A stretch of DNA of 64,000 bases from Mesorhabditis belari (taxonomy: Eukaryota; Nematoda; Chromadorea; Rhabditida; Rhabditidae): assembly GCA_958450365.1 (NCBI GenBank), contig CAUEEP010000747.1:66771-130770 (forward strand), given 5' to 3'. Under the pieces are notes generated by a model. That model did not search any database. It worked only from the letters and a program-made list of their open reading frames with translations, and had not been told where the DNA came from. The position numbers were made by a program, and so were the translations under genes. Below, piece after piece: positions 33,521 to 44,327 of this stretch (position 1 is the stretch's first letter; each line of letters starts with the position of its first letter).

Positions 33521-33688
33521 TTAAGTTTCCCACGCGAAAATAGTCTTATTTTCGTCTTTGTAGTCTTCTCGACAAAATTTTCGTCTCTTGCATTGAGCCG
33601 ATGAAATGGTGGAGGCACGCGTTTCTTCTTGAAAATGGAAGCGTTTGGAGTGTTTTTTGCTGGTGTGACGAAAGCAAACTATCGAGTT
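33521..33688 (-). CDS. Terminal-exon-like open segment, unknown
   Basis: After the acceptor tttttag at 33689, the minus strand is open in two frames at once. One reads NSIVCFRHTSKKHSKRFHFQ to ...NKTIFAWET and TAA; the other reads ELDSLLSSHQQKTLQTLPFS to ...SRRLQRRK and TAA. The upstream candidate exon (ending RPHRILFEG at about 33900) would splice into the second. The duplicate at 59044-59216 has +1 and +2 indels. I cannot tell which frame, if any, is translated. Confidence 0.35.
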   Translation of the reverse strand, partial: NSIVCFRHTSKKHSKRFHFQEETRASTISSAQCKRRKFCREDYKDENKTIFAWET

Positions 33689-33798
33689 CTAAAAAGAAAG
33701 ATTAAAAGATAAAAATTAAAATGATCTCATAGATCTCTGATAGCTTTCCCCAAGTTAAAATCCCATAAACTCCAAGTTAAATTCGTATTCGGAGATTC

Positions 33799-33857
33799 AA
33801 AGGAACCGTATTGGAACCGTATTCCGGGTTCCGATACGGTTCCAATACGGTTCCTTT
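33799..33857. repeat. 24-bp perfect inverted repeat with 11-nt loop
   Basis: Arms 33799-33822 and 33834-33857 are built of two ggaaccgtatt motifs each and pair perfectly around a tccgggttccg loop. In the duplicate at about 59317-59376 one arm base is changed (g to t), so the hairpin is slightly weakened there. Confidence 0.9.
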
Positions 33858-33869
33858 TAAGATTCCAAT

Positions 33870-34320
33870 ATTTTAAACTTACCGGATTTTTCACCACTTA
33901 CCCTCAAATAGAATGCGATGTGGCCGGCTTCTGTTCATCGACTGACCCTTACAAGCTTTCGACTGAAGTGGCCGGTCCAAAAAGGTTTATGTGGAAGAGA
34001 CTGTTCAAGCAATGGGCCCGACTTTTTGTCATTTTGATTAGCCGTGTTTGGGGATCCATAAAATCCCAAAAAGAAAAGCTTTGTGGAATCTCTCAAAAGC
34101 CATTTTGTAAAGAAATGGTCGACCATTTTGATGCAACAAAACGCGTATTTAAAGAAGGTTTTATGGTTGCAAAAAGTTTCTTTAAATTTCGGCGCCGACT
34201 CAATCTCCCCAACCCAAGTAATCAAAAGGGGAGGCGCTAAAAGTTCCCAAACAGCTATTTATTTTAGAGCCCGTCAGTTTTGCAACATGAGGGCGCGCCT
34301 TGTCGTGGAACGATAAGATT
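33870..34320. other. Duplicated segment open on both strands
   Basis: The plus frame contains GSIKSQKEKLCGISQKPFCK and the minus frame contains TWVGEIESAPKFKETFCNHK. Both are kept in the duplicate at 60290-60550. The minus frame resembles the plus-strand exon at 60025-60075 (WVEENESAPKIKEF), so the minus frame is the more likely to be protein-derived. No gene model can be built. Confidence 0.3.
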
Positions 34321-34639
34321 TTCTCGGAAAAGCCTAAACTTTGAAGATTTACTTCAAAAACTCAAACAGTAAGAGTTTCCAATCTTTGATCCAGACATAT
34401 TTTTATAGCGTTGCATAGGTATTTTAGTAACAAAGAGGAAAACCCGTCCTGTCCAGTGTCTCATTCTTTGAATCTTTGTTAACTTATAACTATGATCCTC
34501 TTAAAATTAAAAAAGAAACCTTCATGAAAGGTTGGCCAATGTCTGGACGTCGTATTACAGAAACATTTCTACCTGGAGTTCTCGTTAACACTATTAACAT
34601 GCAAGCTACCCAACCTAAGCCTTTTATCCATGTTGTACA

Positions 34640-34758
34640 AGCTCAATATCTTCAGGCAAATCTCCTTTGTCAAATACTGTAAAAATTTGAGCGCTCATCT
34701 CTTTCTTGAGAGGAACAATTGTTACCGAGCCATGTGAAACATAAAACCATTCTTTAAC
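34640..34758 (-). CDS. Exon-like segment, unknown
   Basis: Begins after the acceptor cctag at 34759 and reads VKEWFYVSHGSVTIVPLKKE then MSAQIFTVFDKGDLPEDIEL, where a gtacaa donor is possible; without splicing a TAA follows soon after (VQHG stop). Composition and the acceptor make this protein-like. In the duplicate only the downstream half survives (to 60990-61000), because the duplicated block ends inside this exon. Not recognised. Confidence 0.4.
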
Positions 34759-34947
34759 CTAGAAAAAACAAATTGAGCAACTCTGAACCCTTACATCAGC
34801 ATTCTCCTGTTTGCAAAGTGACAAAACAAAACAAACAAACCAAAAAAGAACAAAAATATTTATCAGGTATATAAAATAGCGCAAAAACAAATTAAGCAAT
34901 AATGAAAAACAACAAGGAAAAAAATTTATATTTTAAATTAAAAATCT

Positions 34948-35727
34948 CTAGCCGTTGGTCTGCGTGTCCCAGAATAATGGCTCGTATGCTCGGAGGAGAG
35001 CCTAAATTTATTAGTAAAACACAACAAACATATTCTTACCTGTGGGTCTACCTCTTTAATCTTTTCGACGGTGTATTTGCACAGCCCCACCAGCTCATTT
35101 TTCACGAAAAAGAGTTTCATGATTTTCTCGATCTAAACATTGTTAATACGCCAATAAACTACCCGCTTCATACCTTGATGCCTCGATCGAGTAAACATGA
35201 TGGTAGAGAAGTTGGATTCTTTCTTTGCAATGAAACATTTGTGGACGCTTCGTGCTAGAATTGATCTATTAATAGCTAAACTTTAAACAAACTCACATTT
35301 TTGACTGCTCGTGGATCAGCTGAAGTGGGTGGAGAATTCTCTATTGAAGCACCCGTAACATTGACCTAAAAAGAATCATAAATTAGCTTTGAAAAACAAT
35401 CCACCTGTGGAAGGGCGGCAACCAATGCGGGAGCGGAGGAGACTGAAAATAGCTATTGAATGGGAAATTGAAAAGATCTTACCTGGCAAAACTGGTGGAA
35501 TGTTATTGGCACCCAACCTCTCTCTAATCAAATCCAGGCGATCCCTTCGAGCCATCACTGAAAAAGTCATCATAATTTTGCTGAATTTAGGTTTCTGAGT
35601 GGATAGAAGCCCTCGAAACAAAATAAACCCACTTTCTTCGATTTCACATTTAATTTAGCATTTACCAATAAGATTCTTGTCTACACTTTTCTTGAGCAGC
35701 GCAAATGTCTTTTGAAAACTGAGCACG
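34948..35727 (-). CDS. Unidentified gene Z, seven consecutive exons, 3' end
   Basis: Seven exons join in phase with GT-AG borders: 35666-35727 (RAQFSKDICAAQEKCRQESY), 35483-35580 (KIMMTFSVMARRDRLDLIRE then RLGANNIPPVLP), 35405-35442 (VSSAPALVAALPQ), 35297-35365 (VNVTGASIENSPPTSADPRA), 35174-35254 (HEASTNVSLQRKNPTSLPSC), 35040-35132 (IEKIMKLFFVKNELVGLCKY) and 34948-35001 (ALLRAYEPLFWDTQTNG, then TAG). Introns are 84, 40, 39, 42, 41 and 38 nt. No frameshift or early stop occurs in about 165 codons, so this is probably a live gene. There is a basic stretch near residue 30 and a Pro/Ser/Thr-rich disordered middle. The 5' exons were not found. I could not place it in a family. Confidence 0.7.
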
Positions 35728-37265
35728 CTAAAGAATATGTGAAATGGCTGAATTCAGTCCAAATATCGATGCATTTTCACACTTTTCCTCACGCAGAGTC
35801 ATTTGCTCGCTTTCTTTATAACCAAAGCACTTCACTCAAAAGTCATATCTTTTTACGATTTATCAATATTTTTTATTTAAAAAGCTTTTGTAATGTTGAT
35901 AAGATTTATTCCAATTAAACCCACTTTCTTCATTAAATCCTTGAGCCATCAGACCCCACCATGTTCGTCTTCTGAAAATAAAAAGATGTCATTGGAATTG
36001 ATATTTGTATGACTTGCTAAAGTCACTTTTGTCATCAAAACTACTTTTTAGGTTAATCTAGAGCAATAACCATTTCTCGTTGTAAAAACCATATCAAACA
36101 ACCCAATAAATTGCTTACTAAAAATGACTCCAATAAACCATAAAACCAATGAAAAACGAATTAGAAGCGATCAACGTAGATAAAGCTAAAGATAATCCAG
36201 AAAAAATCCTTGAAGTATAAACTTCCATTGAATCTAAGAACTGAGAAAGTGTTTTGAAGGAAATATGCATAAAATTAATTCTGAAAATTTAAAAAGTTGA
36301 GTGCAAATGATTTCCGATTTGCTGAAAATCTTGAGAAGATGCCCTCATTCACTATTTGAAGGAAGATGGCGAATTCCAGAAGGGGCAAAACAATTGGTCG
36401 TAGCTCGATAATCACAAGGCTGATCTGACTCCACCAAGACCTTAAGGTTAATTTAGCCTTTATCAGTAAGATTCTTGTCTACACTTTTCTTCGACTCCAA
36501 AATCACAGATCGACTCCAAAATCACAGTGGGGAAAGCATCACAAAAGAAAAATTTCTAAACAACTAAATTGCCATAGGGACATTTCCAAAGCTGCTAAAT
36601 TGCTATAGAGACATCTCCAAAGCTGCGAAATTGCTATCGAGACATTTCCAAAGCAGCTAAATTGCTAAAGAGACATTTCCTTTATTTCTTTCTCAGAGAA
36701 ACATGAATTCGACTACAAAAATTTGCGTCACACAGGTGACCTTTTTCTTTTTCTTTTTTTCTTTTTTTTATATTCAAGTTCAAAGACTCAACGAAAACAT
36801 GTCGCTATGATTGTCTTTTGATCAGAAAATTTTGTAATCGTGAAATCAAAGTCTAAAGTTATTTGACGGCGAATAGAAAACGTTTTTCAAGGAATTGTAA
36901 GGAATTTTCGGAAATAAAAATTGAATTGTCTTGATGGCCCTGTTGTGAACGTTTCTTGATGGCCCTGTTTCTTGATTTTTTTTTTCTGTATAGATGTGAT
37001 CTGAGATGAAACACGTTCCCAAATAGAAACCGACTTTTGACAGCCCTAAATTGAGTAACGATTTTAATCTCGACGGCTTATTGAGCTTACTTATGATTGG
37101 ATTTCAGTAAACCTTAAAACACTTACCGGAAGGAATTGCAAGGAATTTTCGGAGCATTGGAACTTCTTGCAGTGTGTTTGTCGAGCCAATGTCGAAGCAA
37201 AGCTTCGTTCTCAAAACTAGCTCTTGTTCCCAATTTAAAAATCAACAATAAATGACCTGCTGGGC
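35728..37265. other. Intergenic, with a short tandem repeat at 36560-36690
   Basis: 36560-36690 has three to four copies of a unit of about 40 bp (gacatttccaaagctgctaaattgctatagag type). 36465-36490 repeats ttatcagtaagattcttgtctacac from 35664-35692. 37010-37110 has an inverted relative at 58420-58500. A plus-strand open frame at 35712 has no support. Confidence 0.5.
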
Positions 37266-37272
37266 CGCCCTT

Positions 37273-37411
37273 TCATTTGCTCTGCACAAATCCGACATTC
37301 CATAATGGACATTCCATAGTGGACTCATGGATACATTTAGGAATTCCAGTTCCTTCTTTGGTCCAACGATTCATGGTTAAGCACAATCCGCAACAACGGT
37401 CATCTCCACTT
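37273..37411 (-). pseudogene. Cys-rich zinc-finger-like terminal exon with a 14-bp duplication
   Basis: After the acceptor tttcag at 37412 the frame reads SGDDRCCGLCLTMNRWTKEG then TGIPKCIHESTMEC, giving C..C, then C.H and C: a zinc-binding pattern. Immediately after, gaatgtccattatg is followed by gaatgtcgg..., a 14-bp near-duplication. Skipping it gives ECRICAEQMKGRPSRSF, a second C..C that would complete the cluster, whereas as written the frame ends in a TGA at 37273. It sits 235 bp upstream of the BMP gene on the other strand. The exact finger class is not clear. Confidence 0.4.
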
Positions 37412-37645
37412 CTGAAATTGCAAATCAAGCAAGATAATGGCTTTTAAGTAGACTATCCAATCCTCATAGCTTTACAAATCTCGCTTTACCTTTCGTGTTC
37501 GCATTCGTGCGCTTATGTTAAATTATCTAAATTTGCGCAAAATTTTGTAGCTTTGAAATCTCCCTAGAAGAACTTTAAATGTCTCTCTTTTTCATTTTTG
37601 TTTAATTTATTCAAAAATTATATTGAATTTTAGGGGTGTTATACC

Positions 37646-40600
37646 ATGCAACGCTTGCAAGCACTCTTAATTTTTGCGTATTTACCTCTTCAAATCAACT
37701 CCTCCTTGTTGAGAAGCTCGTATTTATTAGAGGAAGGGGCAACAACAAAGAAGATTCCGATTGAAACGTGAGTTTATATTCGTAGCTTTGAGCGTAGCTG
37801 TCTTCCTTAACTTCAATAAATTTGCCTAACTTATTATTACAAGTAAGTCCCAAGTAATATATAGAAAATTCTCAAACTCCTCAAATAAGTTTTATTATTT
37901 TTCTAGGCTTTTGAAAGCTATTAATTTTAGTACTGATAAGTAAAACACTCTGGTCTAGAAGAATTAAAGTTTCTATGAAAAAGGGCTCGAGTAGGGGCAA
38001 TAGGGGCAAGCTTGTCGCATAACGGCTGTTCGCTTTAGAAACAAGCCCGCAAGCCGCTCAGCAAGCTATTTTGATGTTTTCTCCCTTTGGAAGCTTTGAA
38101 AGGGGTTGCTCGAAAGGAAGACACTTTATTGGCTATGGTGGTTAATTAAACGAGAAAAAACCTCATCTATTTAGTGACAATGTTCGTGCACTGGGTCGAG
38201 AAATTTTGAGCATTTTTGGGATCGAGGAAGCCGAGGATCTGCATCAAAGAACAAGAAGAGATAAAGGAACAATCCCAAATAATAAGAATGAGAGAAATCC
38301 AATGGATGATCGAAGAGACGAAATCGACCAGCCCGCATATTTCAATTCTGAAGCCGCCGATTTCATGAAGACACTTTATGGGCAAATCGATGATGAGAGG
38401 TTGTTAGTATACTTAAACGATTAATTCAATTTTCAATCATGATTTTTCAATCAAATATTGGAACGCAAATTGTAAAATGTCTTTTAAATTGATAAAATAA
38501 TGTTTTTAAATAAAATCTTTCAGAATGCTTGCTCAAAATCATCTGGAGATGCTTAGAAACGCGAATACAATTATGAGTTTTGCACCAAAAAGTAAGTGGG
38601 TCAAGAAAAAGCATGAAGAACTATAGAATTTCCTAATGTCTTTGGACACAAATGGAACGGTCATTGGTCTGAACTATCTATCACTGAAAGATCTAGCAAC
38701 TCAAATCACCTCCTTAAACTCATCTTTGTGCTAGAAATTTTTAAAACTAACCCTTTTTAATGGGCTCTTGTAATGTGCTGCAATATTCATAATACTTCTT
38801 TGAGCCGCTTTAGTTCAAGTTTTGTTTATTTGGTGTACCAATGGAATGTCTGGTTTGGCCAATCAGCTAATCAGCTAGAATTTCATGAAGCTTGTATCTT
38901 TCTAACAGATCTTATCTTAATATCTTATTCAGGTCTGATAGATATTATCTTAAGCTATGGAATTCTTGAGTCTTGAGCTATGGAATTTTAAATATTTCAT
39001 TGAAACCGGATCTTATATCTTATCTTATTCAGATCTTGGGCTATCGAATTTCATTAAATATCCTCTCATCTTTAAAATCTTTTCCAGAAACGTTTTCAAT
39101 TGGCGATTATACAGGGATTTCTTTTAATGTCTTGGATTTCGCGGAAATTCTCCCGCAATACGCCGAGATTCGCTTGCGATTTGCGCACGCTTTTGATGGA
39201 GAAATATTACTGTTCACAAAAAAGTAAGAAAAATCGATTGACTTTTCATTGAAAAGGTTTTTCGTGTTTTCGATGAAAAACAGAAAAATAGAACATTTTT
39301 ATACTTTTCAGAAACGGTGAACTCGTCGAGCACTCTTCAGAATCGATTTCAAAAGAAAAAGCCAAAATATCTCTAAATATCACTAAAGTATCTCACTCTT
39401 GGATCACTGATAATCAGCCTGAAATCTTTGTGAAACTTTTAGACGCGAAAGGGGGTCAGTGAACTACCTGCAACAATGGTCTAACCGGTTACTCTTGTCT
39501 CTAGATCTAAGCAACGCGGGCTCGACCCCCGCGAAGAGCAATGAATCCTGTTAAGATTAGTCTCATTTTTTCGATTGAAGAAACTCTTTGTAACTGAGCT
39601 CTTTTTAACATTACCTTTAGTGATTTTCGCTCAAGATTTCTCCATATTCGGCATTGTTTCTTACGAGGGAATTTCACCAAAAAGTGTTCCACAGAGAAAG
39701 TGAATAAAAGACAAAAAAGTTGACCTTAAAATCAAATTTAGAAAAAGATCCACTTCAGACGAGTCGTCAAAGGGTGGAAATGTTCCGGTGAATTTCGATC
39801 CACTTTTCGCAGAAACTGAAGGTAGGAGAAGAAGATTTTACTTAAAGTTTAAACCTTCCTAAAAGCTGTATTATCTATTTTTATTTAGTGAATGAAAAGG
39901 GCTGTCGTCGCAAGGGTCTTTACGTGAATTTCAATGATCTTGGATGGCAAGTGAGAGAGACATTTTTTTAGAACTGTTTTGAAACACTTATGTTAGAGTA
40001 ATTTATAATATAATAGTATAAGTAAATTAGCTTAGCCTACAGTTTCAACATTATAACTTCAAAAGAGCTTCTAAAAACTTCTTTCCAGGATTGGGTGATC
40101 GCGCCTGAGGGCTTTCAATTATTTCTTTGTGACGGTGGTTGCTCTTTTCCATTGCACAGCAAAATGAATGCAACAAATCATGCGATTGGTCAGATTTTTG
40201 ATTTTATAAGTTCATAAGTAGTTGTTGGTGTAAAGATATCCCAATTACAGATGCGGGCGCTGAAGCTAGCCTTGCTTAAAGCTAGCGACTAGCTAGAGAC
40301 ATTAACCGTTAGTCCATGCAAACAAGTACCTCACGCCATAGGATAAGCTTTTCAAGATGGTCAAGTTGATCTAAACTACCTTTGTCAATCTCGCAGAGTC
40401 TTATTAATCTGCACGGTCAGAAATCAGACTAGGATCTGATTTCCTGGTCAGAAAAAAAACCCAGTTGATTCCTTGATTCCAATTAGTAGATTGCAATTAA
40501 AAACCCATTACTTAAAAAACTTGTGTTTACGAACAAGAACTTTCAAACGAATTTCCAGTGCAAACCCTCGTCCATCTCTTACATCCACAACGTGCTCTAC

Positions 40601-40719
40601 CACCGCGTTGTGCTCCTTCAAAACTCTCTCAACAAAAAATCATTTTCATTGATGATTCGGAGAATGTTGTCCTTAAACGATACCAAGATATGATTGTTCT
40701 AGAGTGTGGTTGTCAATGA
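37646..40719 (+). CDS. BMP5-8/60A-like TGF-beta family ligand, ten exons, 391 aa
   Basis: Exons: 37646-37767, 38175-38399, 38524-38591, 39088-39223, 39312-39454, 39621-39699, 39742-39821, 39889-39950, 40089-40188, 40559-40719; all GT-AG, all phases agree, total 1176 nt including TGA. The product starts with a signal peptide ([20 protein letters not shown]), has a prodomain with typical segments ([27 protein letters not shown]), a furin site QRKKR near residue 257, and a mature domain: [56 protein letters not shown], then LECGCQ at the end. [25 protein letters not shown] and the N-glycosylation site NAT match the BMP5/6/7/8 and Drosophila 60A/Gbb group, secreted dimers that signal through serine/threonine receptor kinases and Smads. 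Oddity: CCAP is RCAP, so the cysteine that normally links the two chains is missing and six cysteines remain. Intron 5 holds a tRNA-like element. A broken inverted copy lies at 62.17-64.0 kb. Confidence 0.93.
39471..39544 (+). other. tRNA-like element in intron 5 of the BMP gene
   Basis: tggtctaaccggttac matches the A box consensus exactly (TRGYNNARNNG), and gcgggctcgacccccgc forms a perfect five-base T stem with a seven-base loop (B box GGCTCGACCCC). The acceptor stem does not close (gcaacaa against gaagagc) and no anticodon stem is convincing. So it is a tRNA relic or SINE head with both polymerase III promoter boxes. The inverted copy retains it at about 62965-63040. Confidence 0.4.
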
Positions 40720-40819
40720 AAACAAACTAAATTGATTTCTGAGCAATAAACCGCTGACATTACTTCTTCTACACGGTTTCCTATAAAAGTTGAGTTTGGT
40801 TGGAATTGCCACCTTTTGT

Positions 40820-41065
40820 ATCTTTCTATCTTTCTATATCTTCCTATCTTCCTATCTTCCTATCTTTCTCTCTTTCCGTATCTTTCTATCTTTTCCGCTT
40901 CTATCTTTCTTCTTTCTATATCTTTATATCTTGCTAGATTTCTATATCTTTCTATCATTCTATCTTCCTATCTTTCTACTTTTTATCTTTCTATTTCTTT
41001 ATATCTTTCTATCTGTCCATCTTTCTATATCTTTCTACCTGTCTATTTTTCTATCTTTCCATACC
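40820..41065 (+). repeat. CTTTCTATCTTTCTATAT microsatellite
   Basis: A pyrimidine-rich run of tctttctatctttctata variants about 240 bp long just downstream of the BMP stop codon. The Leu/Ser/Phe-rich open frames across it are artefacts of the repeat. Confidence 0.9.
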
Positions 41066-41159
41066 CTAAAGGTCAAAAAGGATATGGCTAAGTGATTTTT
41101 CTAATTTTCTAGAGGTTTTTTTATGATAAACTTGCTTTGACCAATATTTACTTCCTAAT

Positions 41160-41285
41160 TTTTAAATCCATTGGTTAAAAAAGTTTATCGAAATCGGTTC
41201 ATGTGGAGCCGAGATCCCGAGTGTGACGGACAGACAGCCGGACGGACAGACAAACGGACACTTCTCTTTTATATATAATAGATTT
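41160..41285 (-). repeat. Dispersed element with GATCTCGG core and GACGGACAGACAG tract
   Basis: Minus strand: a tgtctgtccgtc tract, then gggatctcggctccacatga and accgatttcgataaac. Core shared with 16850-16950. The flank ttttatatataatagattt is also similar. Elements of this general design are widely dispersed in invertebrate genomes; I cannot name the family. Confidence 0.55.
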
Positions 41286-42290
41286 CTTTGACTTGAATTA
41301 CTATTACAAGTATCCAAAATATATTAAACATCAAAAACTCGCTCTATGCGAGGACAAGGAGCCCATTTTTCTGTGGAAAATCTTTCTGCGCGACACACTA
41401 AAAGATTTTTAGTTTTTTTACTTTTAAAATACTAAGCTGAAACTTGATTCAATTTTAATTTTAAAGTTAACAAATCTTAAAATATCTCTTATACAAACTC
41501 TATAAGAAGGACTGCAAAAGTTGATCGTTGATTATCTTTAAAGATTTAGATCATTTTTTTGCATTTTGCTTTTTTTGACCTAAAGCTCCTTTTTACAATA
41601 TTTTAGTTAAGTGTGTGTTTTTAAAAACTACCATAATAAACATTTGATTCTTTTCATCGAAGAAATCAAATATTTTCCGAGTAAAATTGAAAAACAAGCT
41701 GGTTTTTCTCAAATGGTAAAAGTCAAATGACTAGCATTTCATTGAGAAATGGAAAAAGGATCCTTTAAAGATCAGCCCTTCCGGATTCTTTTTCTTCAAC
41801 AAGCACGCACCACTTGTTGTCCGATTCCTCGAGACTTGAGGTCGTTGTCCCACTTCGTACCTCTGAAACGGAATCTTGCTTTATCACAGGAAAAATCTGG
41901 AATTTATCAATTCAGGAAAAGCTTTATTGCCCCGAAATGTAGCGGAACTGGACGATCATCGATCGAATCGCGAGGCGGAGACCTGGACGAATTTGGCGAA
42001 TCGGGCCAATCTTTAACGAGTTTTTAGAGGCTATTTCTGCCAACGGCTCTGCCAATAGTTCAAAAGAGAACAATAATTGAATGGAAAATGGGAAATTGAG
42101 CTATTTTGAATTATTGATTGGGTTTGTTGGCAGAAAAAATACGTGCGACCAAATGTTGACCTCGTCAAGCATACAGCGATACATTTTTATGAATGCCACA
42201 TCCCTAATTCATTCAATTTTAGATCTTGATGCGGGAGGCTCAATTAAGGACTCAAGGATCAATGGGAATATTCACTTACGTGCAAGGGAA
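41286..42290 (+). repeat. Repeat B copy 2 followed by an R1 unit
   Basis: 41335-41500 matches the end of the 24.3 and 47.0 kb blocks (gcccatttttctgtggaaaa). 41505-42030 is repeat B. 42035-42290 is R1 including the terminal hairpin remnant. Open frames here are repeat shadows. Confidence 0.75.
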
Positions 42291-42794
42291 TGTTCCCAAA
42301 TACAGAAGAGTTAAAACTTCACGACTTCTCAAGTCAAATAGCTCTGCAAAGTCCCCCAGTAGGCACAAATTCATTTAGAAGTAGCGTGGGTGAAAAGCAC
42401 TACTATAAATGGTTGAGCACTCCTTTTCAGATATCGATGAATGTCAAACGGAAAACGCTGACTGTTCTCAATTATGTGTGAACACTGCTGGTAGTTTCCA
42501 TCGTGAATGCAAACCGGGTTTCATGCTCACTCACGATGGGAAAACCTAGGCGTAAGGTGCAAGATGCACTTATTGCGATTTCAAATCTTACTTTAGATGT
42601 ATCAAGTGAGTGCGTGAACAACAATGCTGGGATGTAAATTCGAGTGCCGAAATAGGGATGGGATTATGAATGCATTTGTGAAAAGTTGTTTTGGTTTTTT
42701 CAAAGATTTTCAAAAATTGACCGCTTCAAGGGAATGCTTTTTCAACATAAACAGCTAACAATGAAAAGGAACCACTTGAAATCTTTGGGGGAAG

Positions 42795-42868
42795 GGGCTG
42801 CCAAACGTGGCCCAGTGGTAAGTTGCTACGCTACAAGGTGGGCGAGCTGGCTTGAGACCATTCTAACT
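42795..42868 (+). other. tRNA-like segment, degenerate, copy 2
   Basis: Same A-box-bearing segment as 9195-9268 (cgtggcccagtggtaagttg), in the inverted duplicate. The B-box region reads ggcttgagacc, slightly closer to consensus. No closed acceptor stem. Confidence 0.3.
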
Positions 42869-43317
42869 TCCTAAACCTTCTAGAACTAATCTGGTCGTCT
42901 TAGACTTCTAATACCATTTTTAGTTTGCTTCTAATACTTCTTTGCTTCGGTTCAGTTCTTTTTGGTCTTATTACCTCTCTTTTGTAAACCAAAACCAATT
43001 TTAAATTTATAAATCGTAAGATCACATGATAAATTCAGATGTGAACGAATGTCTGGCAAATAATGGTGGATGTTCTCAGTTGTGCCGAAATGTGAATGGT
43101 GGTCATCGATGCGAGTGCTTCAGTGGCTATCTTAAAAAATGATGGAAAAATGTTCTTGGTAAGGAAAAAAAGAGTTAAAAAGAAAAGGAGAAATTCAGCG
43201 GCCATTGAAGGCAATAATGTTCAATTAATGAATCGTAAGTGATTCAATCAGAACCTTGGGTTTTAGTCAGGTTTTAGTTTTTTTTCATTAATTGTTGAAA
43301 AATAATTTATAGGACCT

Positions 43318-43525
43318 AGATGAAAAATGAATTTTTGAGCTATTTTTACCATAAAAGACTGAGTCCCTTTTGTGGAATAAAAGCTCTTCTGTTTATATCC
43401 AGCTAAAAGCTGGATATTTGCCATGAAAAATGAATTTTTGAGCTATTTTTACCATAAAAGACTGAGTCCCTTTTGTGGAATAAAAGCTCTTCTGTTTATA
43501 TCCAGCTAAAAGCTGGATACATGCC
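43318..43525 (+). repeat. About 105-bp tandem duplication inside the MEGF copy
   Basis: The segment atgaaaaatgaatttttgag ... tccagctaaaagctggata is present twice in a row here but once in copy 1 (about 8645-8760, inverted). Confidence 0.85.
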
Positions 43526-44327
43526 TCAAATGTTCTCTAGTTTTTGGAAATTCTATAGTTTTTCTTTTTCTCTCGGGTTTGTTATTATCTTTTGTTTTAT
43601 AAATTTTAATATCATACAGTTTTTCTAGAATTTTTGGTAAGAAATGAAGACCATCATTGTTAAATCACTCTCGGACTCAGACCCAAAGCTCAAGTTCAAG
43701 GCTCAGGCTAAGGTTTGCTATTTTCTTTTGTGTTATAAATTTTGATATCATATATTTTTTCTGAATTTCGTACTTTTCAACTGTTGTTATAAAGGGGCTT
43801 TCTAGGAACTAAATAGAGACTATAAAGGAGCTTTAAAGGGAGCCTTTAAGGAGTTAGTTAGGAACTAAATAAGGACGAGGATAAACGAGCCAGGAAGCTT
43901 TAAATCCCTCTCTACCCTCTCTTCCCTTCCCTACTTCCTAAATTCCAATTAATGCATTGGATTATTTTCCTTATTTCCCACAAACGACTTGTGCATAAGT
44001 GTGTCCAGTTTCATTCAAAGATTCCATAACCATTTTCGGTTCCAATTCTGATTTCTATATATAGGCACTAGCTTGTCTGCTCTCCTTCCCTTTTCTCTCA
44101 TCTTCCCTTCCTCCTTCCCCAATCCCAATTTTTGTGAAATAAAACCCAAAGACAACTGCACAACCCAAATCCAACGAGCACATCAATTTCTATTAGATTT
44201 TTATTTTTATCACATACCTGAATATTGACGCTTGCTAATCGAAAGTTGAAGGCCTAAAAAGCGGAAACCTGACTTGAAAAATTAAAAATTATAGCTCTGC
44301 GCTATTTACATTCGAAAAACTTGTGTT

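Noticed and set aside
39471..39544. Functional tRNA gene in the BMP intron
   Set aside because: The Pol III boxes fit, but the acceptor stem (gcaacaa with gaagagc) and the anticodon arm do not pair.
40790..41095. 101-codon Leu/Phe/Ser/Tyr-rich frame resembling a membrane protein
   Set aside because: Made entirely by a CTTT/CTAT microsatellite.
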